Counted from the first letter of the stretch, positions 47,069 to 58,745 are shown. The stretch is DNA of 64,000 nt from Erigeron canadensis (GCF_010389155.1 NC_057761.1:23706210-23770209), one strand, 5' to 3'. The notes: generated by a model from the letters alone, not told the origin. Numbers and translations are program-made.

Positions 47069-49135
47069 ATGAACTTGTCTTCTCCGGTCATCACAGTAGG
47101 TACGCCATTCCTTCCCTTTAATTCTTCAATTTTTGTTCATCGTTTCTCTGTTCTGATGTCGAAAGAGGGTATAAAAATTACTGAGTCCACCGTTATTCGA
47201 TCGAAGCTAACTGATTTTGTTGATAAGTTCTTTCCTGGCAAAATATCTTTGTTTAAAATACCTTCTGACGGTGACACCGTTTTGACCCCCCTGATGGGTA
47301 TGTAGGTTTTTAATTACAGTCGGTATCTGAGGGTAATGTTAAGTATCCCTTTTCTGCTTTTATGCTTGAAGTCCTTGATTTCTTTGAAATCCATATCTCT
47401 ACCATCACTCCTTTAGGTTTATCTAGGATTATTGCTTTTGAGGTGATGTGTAGGGCATATGGTGGAGAGCCGTCATTAGATTTGTTTAGGTATTTTGTTC
47501 AAACTTGCCCCTCTAGTGATTGGGCTACAGTAGGCAATCGTTCCAAGGCGGGTTGTTTTAAGAGGGGTGGTTTAGATATTCGTGACTGGAAAAGTCATTT
47601 TGTTTTCATGAGATCATCGTTAATTCCTAAGGAATATGAGTCTGTCACCGATAAAAAGTTACTGTGTGTCCATGCCAAATATGACAACCCTTTCCCAGAC
47701 TATGTCGTTGATACATTGTGTCGAGAAATTCGGTTGCATCCCATAACAGTTGTAGCATATCCTGATGTTGTTTTGTATAAAGCCAAACTGATACCATCTC
47801 TGCCTGGTGGTGTGAATATTGATGGTAAGAATCACATCATCCTTTTTACCTCATTTTTTGTTAATATTTAGTTTTTGATATCTGTTTTTGCAGATATGAC
47901 TTTTAGGAAATTTGTAAGGAAGGAGTAAAGGAGGTTACTGTTGTGCCTCGCATTGAAGGACAGGGGAGTGGTACTGCTGATGCTCCTTCTCAGAATGCAG
48001 GATCTTCTGGTGTTCATAATGATAATCCTGAGGTGCAAAGTTCTGCAAATCCACCAATCCTGAATGTGGATTACTCTGATGTTGAAGTTCTTGAAGTGCC
48101 TGCTACTGATAAGAAGAAGAAGAAGTCAACTCCAAGTGCAAGTGTCCCTCAGTCTGTTGCAGGTCGATTGAAAAGAAGGAAAGTAGGTGATGAAGTAAAG
48201 GATTCTGAGTTCCGCAAGCCCTCTTCCCCTAAGACTGATATCTTCTTTTTCCCATCCTGTTTTGTTGTCATTTTTCTCTTTCAATAGCTATGTTTTTTAA
48301 TAGCTTTATTTTCCTGACATTCTTGTATTTTTCCAAAATTCTTGTTTGGCTTTTCCCTTTTGCAGCTTTACATGATCAAGAAATTCTGAATTGGTTGAAT
48401 GGTGACAATATGAATGCCGAGGATGTGAAGAAACTTGACAATATGGACAATGAGACTTTCCTGAAGGTTTTCAAAAAAGATCGCCAGTTCCATGCTTATC
48501 TTGATGCTGTTGCTGCTAGGCGTTTTTCCAGGATGGTCGTTGATCTTAGATCTAAGGGTTTGGAGGTGCATTCGTTGACAACCACTGTTGAGGATTTGAA
48601 AGCCAGAGAGGCCAGGTTCGTGACCACTGTTGAAGCATCCGATCTGGTTCAGAGTTTGAGGCAACAGTTGAACATGTTGAAGGCAGACGCCGTTGTTCAT
48701 GAAGAGTCTTTGGCCAAACTCCAAAAAGAAATTGATCAAGAAAAGGAAAGTAGCCGTTTGCTGCGTGATCAGGTTGATTTGCTGAAGGTTGACAGAGTAA
48801 GGGTAGTGACTGAGGTGATCCCGTATGTTAGCAAGTCTTTGCTTTATAGCGATGAGGTTGGGCAGCTGTTGGGTGATTTGACCTCTGCTGAGAGGGCTGA
48901 TGAGAGGTCCACTGTGTTGGAGGAGTTTTCGGCCGAGGGAAAGTGTGACCTGACTTGCAGGGGTGATTTTGTCCCTAATGCCTCTCATGAGCTGGAGGTG
49001 GCTGATCATAAGTGGAAGGAAGCTGTTTTTCCTTTCTTGGAGAAGGTTGTTGTTGACCCCCATGCTGCTGTTGAAGACTTGCTCAAGATTGCTCCTGATG
49101 TGATTCAACCGGAAGACCATGAAGGACCCCAGTGA
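47069..49135 (+). CDS. Antisense spliced gene within the element (gypsy-type transposon protein plus coiled coil)
   Basis: Transcribed opposite to gag. The first part (47069-47305) has MSKEGIKITESTV and LTDFVDKFFP. The second (from about 47320) has YPFSAFMLEVLDFFEIHIS, LGLSRIIAFEVMCRAYGGEP, FRYFVQTC and DWKSHFVFMRSS, like the plant 'putative gypsy type transposon' domain. An intron at about 47825-47893 (GTAAGA..TTTTTGCAG) ends this part. A middle exon is Ser/Lys-rich with KKKKKS and LKRRK, possibly nuclear-localising. A second intron ends at TTTTGCAG (about 48365). The last exon begins ALHDQEILNWLNGDNM and forms a long coiled coil (SLRQQLNMLKADAVVHEESL, QKEIDQEKESSRLL), ending EDHEGPQ at 49135. 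A frameshift or unrecognised intron lies near 47300. Function unknown. Confidence 0.6.
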
Positions 49136-49404
49136 TCAGGCCTGTGTGCCTTGGCATTTGGCGTGTATGCCAACTCAGACAATTTCATCTTTTTCTTTGA
49201 CTATGGTGCCTGTGGTTTTGAAACAATTATCATCTTTTGACAGCCTTATATGGCTGTGTTTATGAATATTTTGTGCAGCTCCTATAGTGTTGCATCTGTG
49301 AATGTAATGCAGGGTGGTTATGACTTATATTTACAGTCTTTTACCAAGTCCTATTTATGCTATATATGCATAATTATTTGCAGCAGATTGCATTTGTGCT
49401 ACAC

Positions 49405-49672
49405 TGTCTGCGAACCGTTATATGGTGTTATATACCATTTTTATATGGTTTGAGAACTTTTTGTTTTTATATAATTTTTCATAAAAGAAAAAATTTTCCT
49501 TACATGGTTTGGGAGCCATTTTACTTTTCCATGGTTTGAGAACCATTTTACTTTTACACGGTTTGAGAACCAAAACCCTTTTTTATCGGCTAGCAAGTTA
49601 TATTTTGCTATAAATGGTTTGGGAACCACCTATGCGTAGCAAGGTACTTTATGCTACGTGCGGTTTGAGAAC
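49405..49672. repeat. Array of GGTTTGAGAACC-type short palindromes
   Basis: About seven copies of (A/G)YGGTTTGRGAACC (half-site GGTT, spacer, AACC) sit at irregular 25-60 bp spacing, at about 49408, 49447, 49505, 49530, 49558, 49614 and 49660. Each can form a 4-bp stem. They lie just downstream of the antisense gene, between it and the gag-protease 3' end. Confidence 0.7.
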
Positions 49673-50011
49673 CGTCTTAGCATGCTTTACATGTCAACGT
49701 CCGTTGTGGCGGACGTTTGCAATTTTCTCTGGAGATTTTTATATATTTATGGGCGTCCCCATTTTCTTTTTGCATTGTATGCGAATTAATGTTGTGTCTC
49801 TTTTGCCTTGTGTGTTTTTAAATTTATGCGCAAATCTATGCACTTCTATTTAAATACGAGGAGAGATACACAAATAAAAGGAATATAAGCCTTTATTTAA
49901 TAATATATTTGAGGTTATATACCATATCCTCTAGGCTTTTTTAAAATAAAAGATAATAATTAATAAAAAAGGTATTTCCTTACTAAAATTGCCTTGTCTT
50001 CAGTAGGTGGC

Positions 50012-50686
50012 TTAGTATCCATCCATATGACCTAGGTAAGGTCCTTCGCTCCATGTCAGGTAATGGGGTCCATCCTGGCCTTCCTCAGATAGCTTCTTGT
50101 TCTTTGTTACTAAGGTTCTGATGCCTCTGTCCGATTGGTACTTAATCATGCCATGAATGACGGATGGGATCATTTCAAACTTTTGTATCCCGGGTCTTCC
50201 CAGGATTGCCTGGAACGGGGAAGTTCCACTGACTACCAGAAAACTGATTTTCTCAGTTCGCTTCCACCTTCCCTCTCCGATAGTCATTTTAACCGATAGC
50301 TTTCCCATGGGATTACCTGTTTCTCCGGAGTACCCTTGTACCGAAGCTTCTGTCCTTTTGAGGTTCATTCGTGACACAAGATGTAACTTCCAGAACGCTT
50401 TCTCTTACAGCACATTACATTCACTCCCTGTGTCTACCATTATCTCCTTAACTTTTGATATTTCCAAAATGGCAGTGATTAACAGTGGGTCACGGAAGAC
50501 CTTGTATGTTGAAGGAAATGAGATATTACTTACATTACCCCGATACATCTTTGGGAGTGGGCGCTTTTCCACAGGTTTTTTCTTTAAAATAGCATAGATA
50601 GTTTTTTCTGGGCCTTTTTTCTTTTCTCCTTGTTCATCTTCTTTTTTGGGGTTTTGCTGCCTCACACTTTTAACCAGGTGTGCCAA
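50012..50686 (-). pseudogene. Gag C-terminus and aspartic protease of the non-autonomous element
   Basis: On the minus strand: KLAHLVKSVRQQNPKKEDEQ, then the protease with catalytic VDTGSECNVL. A TAA immediately follows (about 50407), after which the frame continues EKAFWK...VQGYSGETGNPMGKL, FLVVSGTSPFQAILGRPGIQ, ending at 50012 with GHMDGY and a stop. The protease fold is thus nearly complete apart from one stop. Nothing resembling RT follows. Confidence 0.82.
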
Positions 50687-52596
50687 CTTTCCTTCACTAA
50701 TAGCTTATTCTATGGCCTTCTTTAGCTGCCAGCAGGTGTTAGTATCATGACCGTAATCCTGGTAAAACTCACAGTATTTGGAAGTGTCTCTTCTGCTCCT
50801 TGGGTTCAATCAGGGTGGTGTGGAGAAATTCTTTTCCACGCTTTCGGTGAGTAGGATTTCTTTTGGAGTCTTATTCAATTCTGGTAGAATAGTCTTGTGG
50901 AATCCTCTATCTTCCTTTTGGTACAGGCTATATTTAGGTTTTTCCCTATCATTTCCCCATTTTCCCCTTTTTGCCGAAGCCTCTTTGTCATGTGGGGGAC
51001 TATTGTCCCCCTTCGAAGCTATTTCTCTTGTGTCTAAGAATACATGCGTTCTCTTTTGGACTTGTTCATAAGTATTTGGAAGATCCCTATATAGGAACTC
51101 TACCAGCGGTTTGTGCCGAAGGCCATGAATTAGTCTTGATATCCTTTGGGACTCAGCGAGGTCTACTATATCCTCTGTCTCAGTGGTAAACCTGTCGATA
51201 AATGATCTACAGCTCTCTGTCTCTCTTTGTCTTATCTCGTGGGCCGCCACGTGGATTTTCTCGTGTTTCTTCTGTTGACTGAATCGGGCTCTAAATTTTT
51301 CCTTGAGGTCGTCAAAGCTAACAATTGACCCTTTCGTTACGCTTTTTAACCATTCTCTGGCATCCCCTTCGAGAGCATACCTAAACATTGGGCACGCAAT
51401 GGGTACGTTCCATGCTTTCATCTGAGCTACTCCCTCGAATGCTTCCAGGAAATCATCCGGGTCGCTTTTTCCTTTGTAGGTCCAAAGGTGCGAAGGGTAT
51501 TTCAAGTCTGTCGGGAGGGGGTAATTTTGTATCCAGGCTAAGAAGGGTGAGTTTTCCACGCTTCCTCCAACCAAACTGAATTCTAAGGCATTTTGGTACG
51601 TTGGAGCCCCCCAGTTCTGAAGCCCGTATGGTCTTGGAATTGGTGCCGACCCGAAGGTCTGTGTTGCAAATTGGGTGCAAAATACTGGTGTAGGGGTCCC
51701 ATCGCTTGATTGCCATATGGCTGTGGATGATACTGCGGGCCGCTCGTGCTTCCATAACCCTGCCCAGTGTATCCTTGATTATATGGGCCTTGATACATTT
51801 GGTCCGAAGGTCCTGTGAAGGTTAGTCCCGGAGGCCTTTGATAGGTGTAACCCGAAGGTGCCTGGTAGGTTTGGCCCGAAGGTCCTGTGTTTGTCCCTGA
51901 AGGGATGTTATGATTTTGAGGCACACCACGTGATGAGCCATTGTTGTTTCCTCCGGGATTTTCTGTAGCGTGCTGCGGATTTTGATCTGGAGTGGGCTGT
52001 CCTCGAGGTGCTTCGGGACGCTGATCTTCAGGTCCCATACCCCTAGTGCGGGTGCCATCTTGAGTCCTTCCTTCTGAGGGCACATCCCTAGGTCCAGAGC
52101 CCTCGGGTCTTCCTCCTTGTGACTGACTTCGAGGATCTTGACGTGCGAGTCCCCCATTACCTAGGTCAAAGCCGTATCCGGTTCCGACTCGGGATCTTGG
52201 ATTTCTGGGATATCTTTGAAACCCTCTTGGCGGAGTTTCTGCATCGTAATCGTCATCTGTCTCGCCATCAAAATCTAGCACCCTGCTGGTGCTACCTAGT
52301 GCTCCTGTTCTCCTAAGATGGCTCATGGTTTGCCGAATATGACTATAATTTCTGATAATATAATCAGGGTCAAACAGCATTGGGTTTCTTGTCGGGGATC
52401 CCTGTGAGAATCTACCGTTGCCTTCTGGTGTTTGAGTAGTGTGCTCTGCGCCACCTTCAACGAGGGAACTTGTTTGTCGATTATCGCCAACAGGTGTTAC
52501 AGTTGCTGGACCAGAAGTGGGTGGGGTGTTCTCAACAGGCTCGTTTCCAGTTGATCGCTGAACTTGTGATTCGAAACCTGGTGGTACGTCAGCCAT
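50687..52596 (-). pseudogene. gag of the non-autonomous Tat-type element
   Basis: Starts MADVPPGFESQVQRSTG, closely paralleling MAEEEEPRSPPGFE of the element at 19930. A 337-codon frame runs through a Gly/Tyr/Gln/Pro-rich repeat (GPSGQTYQAPSGYTYQ and variants) to 51583. After a frameshift the conserved core is read 51574..50810: FLAWIQNYPLPTDLK, GKSDPDDFLEAFEGVAQM, EWLKSVTKGSIVSFDDLKEK, RFSQQKKHEKIHVAAHEIRQ. A second shift leads to the zinc-knuckle-like YCEFYQDYGHDTNTCWQLKK, ended by a stop near 50704. Despite the breaks it is better preserved than the gag at 19930. Confidence 0.87.
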
Positions 52597-52682
52597 TTTC
52601 CTAGCCTTAATTCAGTACAAAAAACTGGTTTATATGGTGTTTTTTGCAGGATCAAAATGCAGAGTCCCACGGATGGCGCCAA

Positions 52683-53128
52683 TGTTTGTGCATCGGATCG
52701 CGCTAGGGATTGATGGGGGGAGGTTTGTGGCTTGATTGTCAGCGGTTCCCCGAAGGTAGAGTGTAAGCCTCTTTACGCCGATCAAAGCCGGAGTGTAATG
52801 TGGGTGTGTTCTCCTCTCGTATGCCTTTGTGAAGGTCTTATGTCTCTTTTTATAGTGGAAGAATCGTTGATAGGAAAGAGAGTCCGTAGGAGGACGGAAA
52901 CCTCCTTGTAGATAGGTTTTCCCACGATTAAAGGGATAGATTTAGCTTCCCAAATTAGTTGGAACTGATCGTCCTTATTTTAGGGAAGAAGAGATTTAGG
53001 CAATCTCTTCTTTATTTGGGTACTATTTCCAGCTGGGCGCCTTTCCCACACAGGTTCCTTCGTAACGCTGTGGGATAGCACTTGTTCGTTTGGTAGGTCT
53101 TTCGTAGCGTAATATGGATACGCCATCA
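52683..53128 (-). repeat. 5' LTR (element orientation) of the non-autonomous Tat-type element
   Basis: 446-bp LTR followed on the minus strand by the PBS (52681-52664). Confidence 0.9.
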
Positions 53129-53133
53129 TCTAC

Positions 53134-55090
53134 TATTCGAAAGAAATAAGGCTAAAGATGTTGTTGTTCTCAACCGAGAGAGATTGAGAGCTCAAGTGAG
53201 GTTGTAAGTTGATAGTATGGAGATGTCATACTTGCATGCCATAGTGATAATAAAAAAAGTAATTAAGTGTTTTTGTGTTTGTGTTTACTGCCGAGACAAA
53301 CAAGATATTAAGAATGGTGGTAAGGTGATATGGTGGTCATGTATGTCATGGTGGAACAAAAATGAGTTTGATATTTGTTTTTGCTTGGAGTAATAATGTC
53401 GTAGAAACAATTCAGGGACAAAGTTGATGAAATTTTATTATGCCATCTCAAATGAGTTATAACCTTGTAGTGAAAGGGTGGTGGTTTTTGGGGTGGGCTT
53501 TCTGCCGAAAAAGAAAAACAAGAACATGATAGTGATTAGAGAGTTGAGAGTTTTTGGTGTGAAAAACAAGAAGGTAGGATGGTCTCTATTTATAGGCCAA
53601 GAAGATCAAGTAACTAGTTCTTGATCACCATTGAACTAGAATGGTTAAGTTAGTTAGTGTTGTTAGGATCAAGTAACTAGATATCTCATCATTAAATATT
53701 GTGTAAGATCCTTGTCTCCCAAGCATTTCAAGGAACTTTCATAGAAAAGATTTGTTAGGATCTTGGGAGCATGAGACAAAAATTAGATCTTGTCATAGAA
53801 GATATATGGTTTATGACATGAGATATCAAATGAACTTAAATATTTGATTTTGGTTGTATATATTTCAAGGCCATATGGCCGAAGTTTCTTACTACCACAA
53901 ATAAGAAGATTGAATCCTGTTATAATTTGTTAATTGCTTATTAGTTTTTGTATAGTATTTGTTGTACCCATGTTAGATGTTAAAAGCCATTTTGGTTGTT
54001 TCTCTTTCTGTTAACAAAAGGAATGAGTTTAAGGTACTACTTATTCTTATATTGCTTATCATTCTTGTAGTATTTATATTGATAGGGGTTAAGGAGAATT
54101 GTATGGGCATATAGCCGTTTATGTACAATAATAGGTGTCATCCAATTCTCAACCTCCTATATAAGGCATGCATATAATTCATGCAAGTTGACACATCTTT
54201 TTGATAATGAATACAAGATTTTGTAAATAATTAATTTAGAAAATTATTCATCTTAATAAGCATATAGTAACAAATGACTTTTAAATTTTCTTGTCATGAA
54301 ATAGATCTTTTTGCAAAGATAATATAAGTTGATTTTTATTAAATCCTATATATATATATATATAATCATATATAAGAGTTGATATACTTTTAATCAATTA
54401 ATCATGCCTTAATTTAACTTTCCCATGCTTAAGGAGTAGATTAGCTCTAACTAATCTTAATCATCCATTTAAATAAAAATCGTAATTTTTGCAAATGTCA
54501 CATCGTGGCATGAAGTAGAACGTCAAGAAATGGTGACAAAGGACTTAAAGGAGGATAAATGATGGTTCGATGAAGATGCGGGTCGAGATTCAAGACTTAA
54601 GATGAAGAAACTTGTGTCGACAGGAAGCCTATGCCATGTATTAGTACTTTGGACATAACTTCTTCATCCGCACTCCGTTTCTGACGAGTAAGCTGTCCAC
54701 GGAAAGGCGAGAGAAAGATCTACAACTTTCGTGTTGATGACCAGGTCCAGCGCCTTTCACAGAAGAGCCAGCGCCGCTCACAAAGAGCTAGCGTCGCTGG
54801 ATGTCTAGCCAACGCCGCTCACAAAGAGCCAGCGCCAATGGGATAGGTCGGCCAGCTAGGGTTTTGCCTTAAACCTATAAATACCCCCCAAAACCTTAAA
54901 AATTGACACACTATTATTCCAGGCGACTTTTGGGCTGCTCCTAAAGTATTTTCTCCGGATCTAAGCCGTCGTAACACCTCCGTATCATCCGAGAAATCAA
55001 ACATCAATCCTTAACAACATCATCATCATCATCACCATTATCAAGGGTGTTCCTTTTAGGAATTTAATTACGAATGATAATACTTTGGCA
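53134..55090. other. Intergenic DNA with a short direct-repeat cluster
   Basis: 53134-54480 is AT-rich with no gene seen. At 54746-54836 the motif AGCCAGCGCCGCTCACAAAG is repeated three to four times with variation. A TATA-like CCTATAAATACCCC at about 54874 is followed by a leader with a CATCAT run, which could be the promoter and leader of the MULE transposase that follows, or an LTR remnant. Confidence 0.45.
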
Positions 55091-57292
55091 ATGATTTATT
55101 ATCTGGGTGAAGCGCAATTTGAAGGGAAGTTCGAGCCTACTTTTACAAACCAGTTGTTAAGCTTGACTCAAATCCAATGTTTTTTTCAAGGGAGTAACCA
55201 GCCAGAAGATGATGAAGATAACAAAGGTGATGAAGACAATGATGATGAAGACGATGAACATGTTCAAGATCATGAAATTGACCCAATGGGTGGCGGATCA
55301 AGTGATTCGGCAGCTTATACAAGCGATGATACCATCGACGCATATAGCGTTAATGGGGATGTATTTGGAGATGAAGAATAAGAAGGGGCTCATGCACAAG
55401 GTCCTTTGGAGCATGAACAACTTCTTAATCTTGTCGATGATAATGAAGATCGTCTAATTCCATTCAATGAAGTTCAAGAAGATGTGGTATTAGAAAGAAA
55501 TGAGATAGAAAAAGGAATGTTTTTTCAAAGGAAGGCGGAGCTTGTACACGCTGTTAGGCTTTGGAACATAAGAGAAAACAGAGAACTTATTGTTATAGAT
55601 ACGAGGCCAACGTTTTGGAAAGCACAGTGCATGACCAGGGGGAAGAATTATCGTGGTGTTATGGACCAGGTCCCGTGTAGGTGGGTTGTAGTTGGATCTA
55701 ACAGAAACAGATTAGGATTGTTTCAGATCACAAAGTGGGTGGAGAGTCACAATTGTTATGGAGAAGTGATATCTAACAACAACCGATGTATGACAGCAAG
55801 TATGATTGCTTCTGAAATTTTGTCACAAGTGCGGGAGGATTTAACTTTAAAAGTTAGACAGATCCAGGCGCAAGTAAAAACAACTTTCAATGTTGATGTA
55901 AGCTACGCCAAGGCGTGGAATGCAAGAAGGTTAGCAATTGAAAGGTTGTATAGAACTTGGCCGAGCAACTTTGATGCATTGCCCAAGTATGTTGCTGAAT
56001 TACAACGTGCTAACCTAGACACTGTTGTGGAATGGCTCCATTCTCCAACCAGTTCAAGCCATATACATACATTCAAGTTTGTATTTTGGGCATTTGGACC
56101 GGCAATTAGGGCATTCCAACGTTGTATTCCGGCGATCTTTGTCGATGACAGTCATTTGAAAGGCAGCTACAAGGGTAAGTTGCTAACTGTAGTGACGAAG
56201 AACGCCAATGGACAACTATTGTCGGTCTCTTTTGGCTTGGTTGATGAAGAGTCTAATGAAAGTTGGGCATCGTTTCAAAATCTCTTTGAAGAGCATGTCG
56301 GATCGCAGCAGCAGGGTGATTTGTGTATCATTTCAGACCGTCACCAAGGCATTCTTAATGCAGTGAACCAAATTAAGGGGTGACATCATCGGTATTGTTT
56401 GAGGCACGTTTGTAGCAACGTGAACTCACACTTCAAGAACAGGAGAATCAAAAATCTGGCTTGGATTATCGGTTCCACATCCCAATCATCGCAGTATACT
56501 TGAGCGATTAATCAAGTCAAAGGTGAAGATGATGTTGTTTGGCTGTATTTGAGAAACATTGGTTTGGATAAGTGGACTCTAAGGCACGACTCGGGGCTTT
56601 GTCGTTGGGCTAACTTAACGACAAACATTGCCGAGTGCCAAAACAATATCCTTGGTAAGGCTCGAATGCTACCTATTAGAGCTTTAATTGAGAGCACTTT
56701 TACTTGGACAAGAGACCATTTTGTCAGCCAATACCAGAAGGCCAGTAGTTGGAACCCACCACTAGCTCGCAAAATATGGGAGGTTTATCAGATGCGTGAA
56801 AGAGCCTCAACAAGCCATAGGGTGGAAGTGTTTGACGAACGAACAGGAAATTACACGGTCAGAACAAACCAAAGAAATGCACAAGGCGAGTACACATACA
56901 ATGTTGTCATGGGCGAGAATAGGAAAAAATGCTCTTGTGGAGCTTGGCAGCATCAAAGGTTTCCATGTTCTCATGCCATTGCTGTTTGCGGATATAGACA
57001 AGAGAGAGATGCTAATCTTCCAAGTAAGAGGTACACAACTAGGACGTGGATAAATCAGTATAATGCCGCACTTTCTCCCCTCCCAGACGTGAATTATTGG
57101 GTGTAGGTAGATTGGCAGATCTAGGGAGACCCAGAAAAACTGGTCACGCAAAGGGGTAGGAGATGCACCAGACGGTACCAGAACGAGATAGATAAGAGTT
57201 CTACCAGCAGATCTTCAACCTCAAGACAACAAGCTAGATGTGGTGTTTGCGGTCAATTGGGCCATAATAGGAAGACATGCCCTGAACTTTGA
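55091..57292 (+). pseudogene. MULE (MuDR-type) transposase
   Basis: The reading begins at ATG 55091, with an acidic D/E-rich stretch that ends at TAA 55381. It continues with the plant MuDR N-terminal domain (GMFFQRKAELVHAVRLWNI, CRWVVVGSNRN, FQITKWVESHNC), the helix-turn-helix-like ASMIASEILSQVRED, and the transposase core. Catalytic residues are visible: Asp in FVDDSHLKG, Asp in IISDRHQGIL, Glu in NIAECQNN; CLRHVCSNVNSHF also matches. Stops occur near 56383 and 56503. The SWIM zinc finger CSCGAWQHQRFPCSHAIAVC is intact near 56930, and a frameshifted CCHC knuckle (CGVCGQLGHNRKTC) ends at 57292. One intact core, three to four lesions, so inactive. TIRs could not be located with confidence. 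Confidence 0.88.
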
Positions 57293-57536
57293 ATATGACA
57301 ATAATGTTGTCGTTTATCCGTTAGTTTGTGTTGTTTTTGTATGTTGTTTTAATCCGTTTATTTCCTGAATTCCTAGGTGTTTTAATGTAAGATGATGCTG
57401 TTTTAATTTGTTTTTTTTTTCTTATTAGGTATCCTTTTGTCACTTATTTTTTAAAAAAACATACAAAACAACATTTAAAAGTAATTAACCAACTCAATTT
57501 TATTGAAAAAGGAAACAAGAACATAAACTCCAATAA

Positions 57537-58397
57537 TTACATGTTACAATCATTACGGTCAACCGAATAATACGGCGAACCAAATCGGGAATATGAAGAT
57601 GATACGTCACTATCACCGTCATTACGGTGAATGTATTCACTAGGCTCATAGTCGGGTGAGGCTGCACGTTTGGGGTCTTGTGTTGCGTATTCCTCTCCCG
57701 GATCAGTCACGTAACCGTCAGGCCGCCTACCCACCTGGCCAAATTCAGGTTGAAAGCGCTGCGCTTCATCAAGTTGGCTCGTTATTGACATAGAGCCATG
57801 AGTAAGATTGTTAATGGTTAGGTTTATCCATTCGACCTTCGACTGCAGATACATCAAATACCTGTAATGTGACAACTTTTAATATTAAAAACATATAAAA
57901 CAACATTATAAACTAATAAAACGAGTTACTTTATTCAAAAGTGAAACGATTACATAAAACTATTTTTTTAAGGGATATAAGCCATAATCATCAATATCAA
58001 CAAAATGCGCATCACTAGAATCCCATTCGTCTTCTGGAGTTTTACCCTTATAACCAACATTGCGAATATCACTTAAAGCGACAAATGTGTGCTGCCACAT
58101 GCTCTTTATTGTGGACCCGATAACAGTAAGATGGTCAATAGTTAGTTTCAACTGTTCGACTTTCTCTTTCAAATATGTCACGTACCTTTTGTCTATTTTC
58201 TTCGGGTTCATCACTGTGTTACGTTTTGCAAGTTCGGCCTTGAAAGCCGACTTTCTTTGTTTTAAACCATCAATTATGCCTTCCACATCCTTTTGAACCT
58301 TGAAATCAGCAGCCATGTGAGACTCAATGGAGTTCCACGCTCCACCCCTAGTGATATTTGGGTATGCACCACTACCAGAAGATGCTTAACCTGCCAT
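57537..58397 (-). pseudogene. Convergent small gene of unknown function next to the MULE transposase
   Basis: Minus strand. A start at 58397 gives MAG, an in-frame TAA at 58388-58386, then ASSGSGAYPNITRGGAWNSI and a basic helical region (DVEGIIDGLKQRKSAFKAEL, RYVTYLKEKVEQLKLTIDHL), ending LYPLKK at 57960. A second block (57861..57537, behind a TTACAG acceptor) repeats the same module as RYLMYLQSKVEWINLTINNL, then GSMSITSQ, and ends with a Tyr/Asp/Ser-rich tail (SSYSRFGSPYYSV). The two modules look like a duplicated exon. I do not recognise the family. It faces the transposase tail to tail with about 245 bp between the stops, the same layout as the two genes of maize MuDR, although no mudrB similarity was seen. 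Confidence 0.5.
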
Positions 58398-58529
58398 TAC
58401 TTTTGTTATTGATTGAAAAATGAGAAATATATAAATGTTTTGCTTGTGTACGTGAACATCTCAGAATATATGCATGTATATATATAAAAACAAAGCGTGT
58501 TCATCTGCGAAACACTTTTTTGTCCAAAC

Positions 58530-58745
58530 TCTGAACCCGGTTTTTCAAATACCGGGTTCGAGTGTGTTGTCAAATCAAGGTCTCGTCCTCCTGCACATTG
58601 ACTGTTCATCTGCGAAAAGTTGTTTCAAACCTGAAACCGGTATTCCAAATACCGGCTTCGGCCATACTTTCACTGAAACCGGTAATGCGAATACTGGCTT
58701 TGAGCCTATTTTTTGAAACTGGTTTTTGAAAAGCCGGTTAGACTG
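58530..58745. repeat. Array of four short hairpins (ACCGGT-type palindromes)
   Basis: Successive imperfect palindromes: AACCCGGT..ACCGGGTT at about 58536-58560; AAACCGGTA..TACCGGCTT at about 58633-58659; AAACCGGTA..TACTGGCTT at about 58675-58700; AAACTGGTT..AGCCGGTTA at about 58716-58740. TGTTCATCTGCGAAA also occurs twice (58498 and 58606). Probably subterminal repeats of an element. Confidence 0.75.

Larger units (their letters stand above)
46324..53128 (-). mobile_element. Non-autonomous Tat-type gypsy element: gag-protease plus antisense gene; TSD TCTAC
   Basis: LTRs 46324..46768 (445 bp) and 52683..53128 (446 bp) are TGTTTGTGCA...ACGCCATCA on the plus strand, with about 15 differences by eye. 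Perfect TSD TCTAC at 46319-46323 and 53129-53133. On the minus strand the PBS TGGCGCCATCCGTGGGAC (52681-52664) follows the 5' LTR and a polypurine CTGGGGGCT precedes the 3' LTR. The element encodes gag and a protease but no RT, RNase H or integrase. The space is filled by an antisense gene on the plus strand. Both ends are intact, so it probably moved using enzymes supplied in trans. Confidence 0.88.

Noticed and set aside
48368..49120. 250-codon minus-strand frame
   Set aside because: Antisense shadow of the coiled-coil exon, which has better codon content and splice context on the plus strand.
49405..49672. CRISPR-like array (short palindromic repeats with spacers)
   Set aside because: Repeats are only 12 bp, spacing is irregular, the genome is plant and the locus is within an LTR retrotransposon.
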